A stretch of DNA of 5,049 nucleotides from assembly GCA_945875085.1 (NCBI GenBank), contig CAMCJU010000071.1:1-5049 (forward strand). Reading direction: 5' to 3'. Each line of letters begins with the position of its first letter. Within the stretch, counting starts at the first letter, position 1. This document shows, in pieces, positions 1 to 3,282 of the stretch. The position numbers and the translations under genes were made by a program. This stretch comes from Candidatus Phycorickettsia trachydisci. Lineage in GTDB: Bacteria > Pseudomonadota > Alphaproteobacteria > Rickettsiales > Rickettsiaceae. The notes under the pieces are model-generated. The model was not told the DNA's origin. It did no database searches and saw only the letters and a list, made by a program, of their open reading frames with translations.

Positions 1-72
1 TTCTCTATTACAACCTAATTTACTGTACCATCATTGGCGTGCCAAAATTAATAGGCTCTAGGGTTTATGCAT

Positions 73-201
73 CTGGACCTTCGGGCGTCGGTTTGCCTTG
101 TGCTGGCAGGGCTTAGCTCATGCGAATAACAATAATCAACAATGCTAAGCAGCTAAGCCGGGGATATGAAAACCTCATTGGCAAACTGACACGAGCCTGG
201 A
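73..201. mobile_element. MITE-like palindromic insertion, 119 bp between 5-bp direct repeats
   Basis: CTGGA occurs at 73-77 and 197-201, flanking 119 bp (78-196). Near its ends an imperfect inverted repeat pairs 87-97 with 180-190: 11 pairs, one of them G-T. A weaker extension pairs 80-86 with 195-201 across a 4-base bulge, though its outermost pairs fall in the right-hand repeat. A second perfect 9-bp stem, 110-118 with 151-159, is nested inside. The insert is about 50% G+C by count, clearly above its flanks. Removing 124 bp (insert plus one repeat copy) puts the upstream and downstream pseudogene frames in register. Hairpin shape, flanking duplication and lack of any long ORF fit a non-autonomous palindromic element. 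Rickettsia palindromic elements are similar in size and shape, but no relationship by sequence can be claimed. A structured RNA gene is the main alternative. Confidence 0.5.
110..159. repeat. nested inverted repeat with alternative pairing partner
   Basis: GGCTTAGCT at 110-118 pairs perfectly with AGCTAAGCC at 151-159. A second copy of GCTAAGC at 144-150, repeated at 152-158, can pair with 111-117 instead. The stem therefore has two mutually exclusive partners, with loops of 32 or 26 bases. It lies inside the 78-196 insertion and may simply be part of its palindromic design. Confidence 0.55.
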
Positions 202-453
202 ATTTTGTGATGTTTTTATTTTGCGCCCAAGCAATGGCACTAAGCATCATCATTTAGGCAATACCTTGGCCCAAAATTTTTTTCTCTACAGTAATGCCTA
301 TTTGCTCTAAAGCTAGGCATCGCGATATTATTTTTTGCTGCTCGGGGATAGAGCCCGAAAAGCCGTCAATGCATCTTGCGCTTTTAATTGCTCTATAATC
401 TTATCTCTCCATCTATAAATATATGGATAGGGGTTTTTTATTAAACTAGACAT

Positions 454-591
454 AGTTACGCCATCGCCTATAAATCCAATTTAAATCCAATTTTTTTGTC
501 AGTCAAGGAGCGCGCCCAAAACATCTGGATTAAATTCAAAGTGCTACCAGCATTAAGACCGGCACAACTAAATCAAAAAGCTAATAAATAG
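454..591. other. gap between the pseudogene and the carbonic-anhydrase-like gene
   Basis: No intact gene is visible here. On the minus strand a 34-codon open stretch runs from 572 to 471. If one copy of the 11-bp duplication at 472-493 is removed, it continues in frame through ATG 453 to 331, so the decayed gene could once have started further upstream. Part of the stretch (AGLNAGSTLNLIQ) looks mildly protein-like, but I do not recognise it. No terminator with a GC stem and T run was found. Confidence 0.35.
472..493. repeat. perfect 11-bp tandem duplication
   Basis: AAATCCAATTT occurs at 472-482 and again at 483-493 with no gap. Because 11 is not a multiple of three, it shifts any frame reading through it. 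On the minus strand, deleting one copy fuses the open stretch above 471 to the frame containing ATG 453. Confidence 0.9.
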
Positions 592-1140
592 CTAGTCAAT
601 CTGCTCTATATGACCGTCTAGATATATCACAAAACTATAGACTTCAAGCTCAGGAAACAGGTGCTGTACTTTGCCTTTTGCCTCCTTTAGAGTCTTTGCG
701 TGCTCCTTATATTCACTTTCTTGGCTAGCGACCAAGGCCGGACCTTTTAATAATTTATAAGCGCCGCAATTCATGTGATCAATAAATACCACGCGCTTTA
801 TTTTATGGAGATTTTTTAAAATGCCAATAGTATCTTGAATTGTCCTGCCCCAACTTTTATATTTCTTTTCAACAAATGCAAGACTAGCGCCCGGAAGAGC
901 AATCTCGTCATAACTATCTTGTAGATGAAGTTTCTTGACTAAAAAATGCTCGATCATATCCTGAATCCTAAAATCAACACAAGTAATAACAAGCGTGGAA
1001 GCTTCGTGAAGTTTCTCAAGATTTTTTTGGCTTGGCTTGATGTAAAAATGTTTATTTTTTACGGCTTGAGAAAAATCTTCGGCAAACACAGGTTGCGAAA
1101 TAATAACAAAAGCGCTCAATAATACCTTTAAATAATTCAT
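592..1140 (-). CDS. exported beta-carbonic-anhydrase-like protein
   Basis: This 182-residue protein resembles a compact beta-class carbonic anhydrase, an enzyme that interconverts CO2 and bicarbonate at a zinc ion. Residues 54-58 read CVDFR, giving the first zinc ligand (Cys54) and the Asp56-Arg58 pair of the CxDxR motif. Residues 122-126 read HMNCG, giving the His122 and Cys125 ligands. The N-terminus (MNYLKVLLSAFVIISQPVFA) is a good signal peptide with likely cleavage after Ala20, so the protein should act in the periplasm. It is shorter than typical beta carbonic anhydrases of about 200-230 residues, and the spacing is like putative carbonic-anhydrase relatives whose activity is often untested. 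The signal peptide fixes the start at 1140, although no clear Shine-Dalgarno site precedes it. The gap to fabH upstream is 126 bp, and no convincing promoter was found there. Cys-His-Cys conservation argues for metal binding; catalysis is inferred. Confidence 0.8.
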   Translation of the reverse strand: MNYLKVLLSAFVIISQPVFAEDFSQAVKNKHFYIKPSQKNLEKLHEASTLVITCVDFRIQDMIEHFLVKKLHLQDSYDEIALPGASLAFVEKKYKSWGRTIQDTIGILKNLHKIKRVVFIDHMNCGAYKLLKGPALVASQESEYKEHAKTLKEAKGKVQHLFPELEVYSFVIYLDGHIEQID

Positions 1141-1160
1141 AGTAATAATATAGTTTGGTT

Positions 1161-1175
1161 AACTACTATGTAGTT
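1161..1175. repeat. 15-bp inverted repeat upstream of the carbonic-anhydrase-like gene
   Basis: AACTAC and GTAGTT form perfect 6-bp arms around TAT, about 20 bp upstream of the start codon at 1140. It could be an operator or a small hairpin in the leader. It is too short to call a function. Confidence 0.3.
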
Positions 1176-1261
1176 TAAGATATTTCTGCCGCCCTGAAGT
1201 AACGCAAAAGTTAAAAATTGCCACTTCTCCCGAAGATAAATGATTTTATTGTCACGGATAA

Positions 1262-1289
1262 GCTCATTAGATTAGGCTTATTAGATTAG
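1262..1289. repeat. 14-bp tandem duplication at the 3' end of fabH
   Basis: GCTCATTAGATTAG at 1262-1275 is followed directly by GCTTATTAGATTAG at 1276-1289, with one difference in 14. The second unit (in plus coordinates) lies in the last fabH codons and the first spans the fabH stop. On the minus strand the two units are read in different frames, so the duplication sets the last residues (NLISLI) and the position of the stop. Confidence 0.85.
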
Positions 1290-2247
1290 CGCCCCACGCA
1301 AGCCCAGCGCCAAAGCCTACAGTCAAAATTAGACCCTTATGCATCAGGCCATTTTGGGTCAAGTAATCTTGCTTGAGATTAGTCGTTTTACACAAATGGT
1401 CTAGCGCTAGTGGTATCGAGGCAGATGAGCAATTAGCATGCAAATTAGTTGTTTTGACAATTTTGCTTTCATCGATTCCTAGTTTTTGCGCGATAAAATC
1501 AATGATTCTGGCATTTGCTTGATGTGGCACAAAATAGGCAATGTCATCGATTGTTAGATTGTTTTTTTGCAAAATCTCCTGAGCTACAGATGTCATTTTT
1601 TGCACCCCATGCTTAAAAACTTCCCGACCATTCATTTTTATGTAGTTTGGCACTTCTGGCGTAGCAACCCCGCCGCTAGTGCAAAGGATTTCGCCAAGAC
1701 TACCATCGGTGTAGGTTATGCTGTCTATTGCTTGCAAGTTACTTTTTGTAAAAATAGCCGCCCCTGCTCCATCGCCAAATAAAACGCATGTAGAGCGATC
1801 GCTCCAATCAACGATTGAAGACATCCTCTCCACGCCAATAACCATTATGTTGTTATACAGGCCAGTTTGACTCAATGCGCTTGCAATACTTATAGCATAA
1901 ACAAAGCCAGCGCATACTGCTTGCAAATCAAAAGCTGGCACAGCTCTGAACTTTAAAAATTTCTGAATAGAGCAGGCTATTGACGGAAACGTCTGATCTG
2001 CAGTGCATGATGCAACTATAATTAAATCAATATCATCAGCAACAAGGCCCGCTGCTATAAGAGCGTTTTGAGCAGCCTTACCGGCCATAAAAGCGCATGT
2101 CTCAGAACTTGAGGCGATGTGCCTTTGCGATATGCCGGTTCGCTCAAAAATCCACTGATGGTTAGTATCTAGAGTCTCAGACAAATGATCGTTTGAGATA
2201 ATTTTTTCTGGAAGATAACTACCAGTCCCTACTAACCTTAAAGTCAT
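1267..2247 (-). CDS. fabH: 3-oxoacyl-[ACP] synthase III (KAS III)
   Basis: FabH starts type II fatty-acid synthesis in the cytoplasm by condensing acetyl-CoA with malonyl-ACP to give acetoacetyl-ACP. The 326-residue protein has the full thiolase-fold signature: the catalytic triad Cys112 (AVCAGF), His242 (VPHQAN) and Asn272 (HANCSSAS), almost the same numbering as E. coli FabH. Trp32 and Arg36 in the WIFERTG segment match the CoA-contacting residues. The C-terminal GFGAGLAWGA stretch is typical of the family, and the last six residues come from a 14-bp tandem duplication. The gene starts 4 bp after rpmF and has no strong Shine-Dalgarno site, which suggests translational coupling and cotranscription. 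In many proteobacteria plsX separates rpmF from fabH; here it does not. No terminator is evident downstream. Confidence 0.97.
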   Translation of the reverse strand: MTLRLVGTGSYLPEKIISNDHLSETLDTNHQWIFERTGISQRHIASSSETCAFMAGKAAQNALIAAGLVADDIDLIIVASCTADQTFPSIACSIQKFLKFRAVPAFDLQAVCAGFVYAISIASALSQTGLYNNIMVIGVERMSSIVDWSDRSTCVLFGDGAGAAIFTKSNLQAIDSITYTDGSLGEILCTSGGVATPEVPNYIKMNGREVFKHGVQKMTSVAQEILQKNNLTIDDIAYFVPHQANARIIDFIAQKLGIDESKIVKTTNLHANCSSASIPLALDHLCKTTNLKQDYLTQNGLMHKGLILTVGFGAGLAWGANLISLI

Positions 2248-2251
2248 TTAT

Positions 2252-2452
2252 CTATTGACTTGCCAGTTCTTTAAGAATATTTTTTTTAATTACTTGCTTG
2301 CCTTTGTAAGTGCCGTCTACTAAGCACATGCGATGAGGAAGAACATACTCTCCGCTATGGGCATCTACTATAATATTTTGCTTCTCCAGCGCATGATGAG
2401 AGCGTCTCATGTTACGTCTAGACTTAGATGTTTTCTTTTTAGGTACTGCCAT
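2252..2452 (-). CDS. rpmF: 50S ribosomal protein L32
   Basis: The 66-residue basic protein begins MAVPKKKTSKSRRNMRRSHH, the hallmark N-terminus of bL32, a small component of the large ribosomal subunit. It carries only one Cys (43) and so lacks the four-Cys zinc ribbon found in some L32 proteins, as is usual for alphaproteobacterial forms. The central SGEYVLPHR segment and a YKGKQV tail match the family. The C-terminal extension (IKKNILKELASQ) is somewhat longer than in many relatives. A good Shine-Dalgarno sequence lies 8 bases before the start. It is the first gene of an apparent two-gene operon with fabH, 4 bp downstream, coupling ribosome and membrane-lipid synthesis. Confidence 0.97.
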   Translation of the reverse strand: MAVPKKKTSKSRRNMRRSHHALEKQNIIVDAHSGEYVLPHRMCLVDGTYKGKQVIKKNILKELASQ

Positions 2453-2460
2453 TGAAAATT

Positions 2461-2465
2461 TCCTT
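2461..2465 (-). promoter_or_regulatory. rpmF ribosome binding site
   Basis: On the minus strand AAGGA lies 8 bases upstream of the rpmF ATG (2452-2450). It is the clearest Shine-Dalgarno site in the window; the other genes have weak or absent ones. Confidence 0.75.
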
Positions 2466-2488
2466 TAAAACTATTGTTAAAACTATTG
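2465..2488. repeat. perfect 12-bp tandem duplication in the bamE/rpmF gap
   Basis: TTAAAACTATTG occurs at 2465-2476 and 2477-2488 with no gap. The junction of the two copies creates TTGTTA (2474-2479), which is the putative -35 box of bamE. On the other strand the duplication lengthens the rpmF leader just upstream of its Shine-Dalgarno site. Confidence 0.92.
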
Positions 2489-2503
2489 GTTATGACATAT
2501 AAT
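2474..2503 (+). promoter_or_regulatory. predicted sigma-70 promoter of bamE
   Basis: TTGTTA (2474-2479) and a consensus TATAAT (2498-2503) are separated by 18 bp, placing the start of transcription near 2510, about 35 bases before the bamE ATG. The -10 box is perfect; the -35 matches four of six. Start-site mapping is absent, so this is a pattern match only. Confidence 0.55.
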
Positions 2504-2512
2504 ACATAGAAG

Positions 2513-2541
2513 ATTCTACCAATAAAATGTTGATATAGCAA
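2513..2541 (-). promoter_or_regulatory. predicted sigma-70 promoter of rpmF-fabH
   Basis: On the minus strand TTGCTA (2541-2536) and TAGAAT (2518-2513) are separated by exactly 17 bp, with an expected start near 2506 and a leader of about 55 bases. The match is 4/6 and 5/6. It faces the bamE promoter, so the two start points almost coincide and each polymerase would have to cross the other promoter. Confidence 0.5.
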
Positions 2542-2544
2542 CTT

Positions 2545-2976
2545 ATGAAACTAATCTTTTTAGGAATATTATTTATATTACCCTCTTGCTCGAGTACGCA
2601 AATTACCGGTCAATACGTTGACGACAAGGAACTTGTAGAGCTGCAAAATAAAGACCAAGACAAACAAAGCGTCTTGAAAATTTTTGGCTCACCCACGTTT
2701 GTACCAGATAATGATCCTAAGACATGGTACTATATTAGCAGAAATTTAAAAGTCAGCCCACTATCTAAGCCCAAGCTAGATCAGCAAAAAGTTGTTAAAT
2801 TAACGTTTGATTCACAAAACAAGCTGATTGACGTAGAATTAAAAACCGATTTGACTGATACTAAAATACACCTTGATAGCTCAAGCACTTATACCAAAGG
2901 AAAGCAAGAGTCATCGGTGCAGCATTTTATCAAAAACTTTGGTAGATTTAATGTAAAGAGGGAGAAAAAACGTTAA
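2545..2976 (+). CDS. bamE: outer membrane protein assembly lipoprotein BamE (SmpA/OmlA family)
   Basis: BamE is a small lipoprotein of the BAM complex, which folds beta-barrel proteins into the outer membrane. The 143-residue precursor has a short hydrophobic signal (KLIFLGILFIL) ending in a lipobox LPSC with Cys15 as the lipidated residue; Pro at -2 is less usual. Ser at +2 predicts outer-membrane sorting. The BamE fold covers roughly residues 25-100, with VLKIFGSP (the conserved G-x-P turn, Gly48 and Pro50), then WYYISR (60-65), then VVKLTFDSQNKLIDVEL as the closing strands. The C-terminus is long and ends in a basic run (KREKKR), probably disordered. The gene is divergent from rpmF, an arrangement common in alphaproteobacteria, with no strong Shine-Dalgarno site. 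Other BAM genes are not in the window. Confidence 0.9.
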   Translation: MKLIFLGILFILPSCSSTQITGQYVDDKELVELQNKDQDKQSVLKIFGSPTFVPDNDPKTWYYISRNLKVSPLSKPKLDQQKVVKLTFDSQNKLIDVELKTDLTDTKIHLDSSSTYTKGKQESSVQHFIKNFGRFNVKREKKR

Positions 2977-2998
2977 TTTCCTGTAGTTAAATCTATTG

Positions 2999-3023
2999 CC
3001 AATGAAAATGCCCCAATGAAAAT
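2999..3023. repeat. 11-bp direct repeat, 14-bp period
   Basis: CCAATGAAAAT occurs at 2999-3009 and 3013-3023, separated by 3 bp. It lies just downstream of bamE and is the first of four direct repeats in this 191-bp gap. Confidence 0.85.
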
Positions 3024-3043
3024 ATCGATTAAAAAATATCGAT
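3019..3043. repeat. 11-bp direct repeat, 14-bp period
   Basis: AAAATATCGAT occurs at 3019-3029 and 3033-3043, again 14 bp apart. Each copy contains the palindrome ATCGAT, so the two can also pair as a 9-bp AT-rich hairpin (3021-3029 with 3038-3046, one G-T). No T run follows, so it is not a canonical terminator for bamE. Confidence 0.85.
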
Positions 3044-3044
3044 G

Positions 3045-3074
3045 TTGACAAGGATATATTAAAGGGTGTATTTT
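3045..3074 (+). promoter_or_regulatory. possible upstream promoter with consensus -35
   Basis: A perfect TTGACA (3045-3050) is followed after 18 bp by TATTTT (3069-3074), a 4/6 match to the -10 consensus. It could drive the tRNA-aspS unit from further upstream. The -10 is weak and sits in a repeat, so the call is tentative. Confidence 0.3.
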
Positions 3075-3089
3075 TTAGGGTGTATTTTT
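3063..3089. repeat. 13-bp direct repeat, 14-bp period
   Basis: AGGGTGTATTTTT occurs at 3063-3075 and 3077-3089, a 14-bp period once more. The T-rich ends have no GC-rich stem before them. Confidence 0.9.
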
Positions 3090-3109
3090 ATTATTAGTTG
3101 TTTTTAAGG

Positions 3110-3133
3110 CTTTTGGCAAGACTCTTGGCAAGG
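3110..3133. repeat. 12-bp imperfect tandem duplication ahead of the tRNA
   Basis: CTTTTGGCAAGA (3110-3121) is followed by CTCTTGGCAAGG (3122-3133), 10 of 12 identical. Each copy holds a TTGGCA hexamer (3113-3118 and 3125-3130); the second is spaced to serve as the -35 box of the tRNA promoter. Confidence 0.8.
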
Positions 3134-3152
3134 CTCTCGTAACGACTATAGA
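3125..3152 (+). promoter_or_regulatory. predicted promoter of tRNA-Arg
   Basis: TTGGCA (3125-3130, 5/6) and TATAGA (3147-3152, 4/6) are 16 bp apart, with an expected start near 3159, about nine bases before the mature tRNA. Such a short leader is usual for tRNA genes. aspS may be read from the same transcript, as only 38 bp separate it from the tRNA. Confidence 0.5.
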
Positions 3153-3167
3153 AATATTTTAAATAAA

Positions 3168-3244
3168 GGGGTCGTAGCTCAGCAGGATAGAGCGAGTGAT
3201 TCCTAATCACTAGGTCGGAGGTTCGAGTCCTCTCGATCCCACCA
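3168..3244 (+). tRNA. tRNA-Arg, anticodon CCT
   Basis: All four arms can be drawn. The acceptor GGGGTCG pairs with CGATCCC (one G-T). The D stem is GCTC/GAGC. The anticodon stem AGTGA/TCACT closes the loop TTCCTAA with anticodon CCT at 3202-3204. The T stem GGAGG/CCTCT closes TTCGAGT. The discriminator is A3241 and the terminal CCA (3242-3244) is encoded. It reads the arginine codon AGG, which the downstream aspS uses several times, including for its motif 3 arginine. Confidence 0.96.
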
Positions 3245-3282
3245 TATAAACTTGAAAATTATAAAAGCAAAAATATTTTAAA

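Larger units (their letters stand above)
1..453 (-). pseudogene. decayed reading frame, possibly a GNAT-type acetyltransferase, split by a small insertion
   Basis: On the minus strand a frame opens at ATG 453-451 (MSSLIKNPYPYIYRWRDK...) and stops at 330-328. Adding one T to the four-base T run at 361-358 joins it to a second frame (SGSIPEQQK..., then LEQIGITVEKKILGQGIA). That frame meets one in-frame TAA at 256-254 and continues as MMMLSAIAWAQNKNITKF. It is then broken by the 78-196 insertion. Removing the insertion and one copy of its flanking 5-bp repeat restores the register with HKP, stop, SLLILARQ, stop, WYSKLGCNRE, which runs off the left edge (stops at 60-58 and 33-31). The K-x-x-G-x-G stretch and the WYSKLG stretch about 40 codons later resemble motifs A and B of GNAT acetyltransferases. 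The N-terminal part does not clearly fit that fold, so the family is a guess. The decay itself is better supported than the family name. Confidence 0.5.

Noticed and set aside
67..129. Plus-strand 20-codon frame that looks like a short hydrophobic lipoprotein leader
   Set aside because: It ends at once after the Cys, starts outside the palindromic insertion and runs into it, and has no Shine-Dalgarno site. It is best explained by chance.
119..158. Possible tmRNA tag region (GCG AAT AAC AAT AAT...)
   Set aside because: The frame does not end in an AA-type tag, and there is no T-arm (TTCGA) or 5' tmRNA signature nearby on either strand.
113..253. Minus-strand 46-codon frame beginning MMMLSAIAWAQ as an independent small gene
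   Set aside because: It is in the same frame as the pseudogene sequence before it, separated by a single TAA, and its second half lies within the insertion. It is a fragment of the decayed gene.
1567..1782. Plus-strand open frame of 71 codons
   Set aside because: It lies wholly antisense inside fabH, whose catalytic residues are intact, and the peptide shows no recognisable motif. It is a shadow.
3021..3046. Hairpin downstream of bamE as a rho-independent terminator
   Set aside because: The stem is AT-rich with only two G-C pairs near its centre and no T run follows it.
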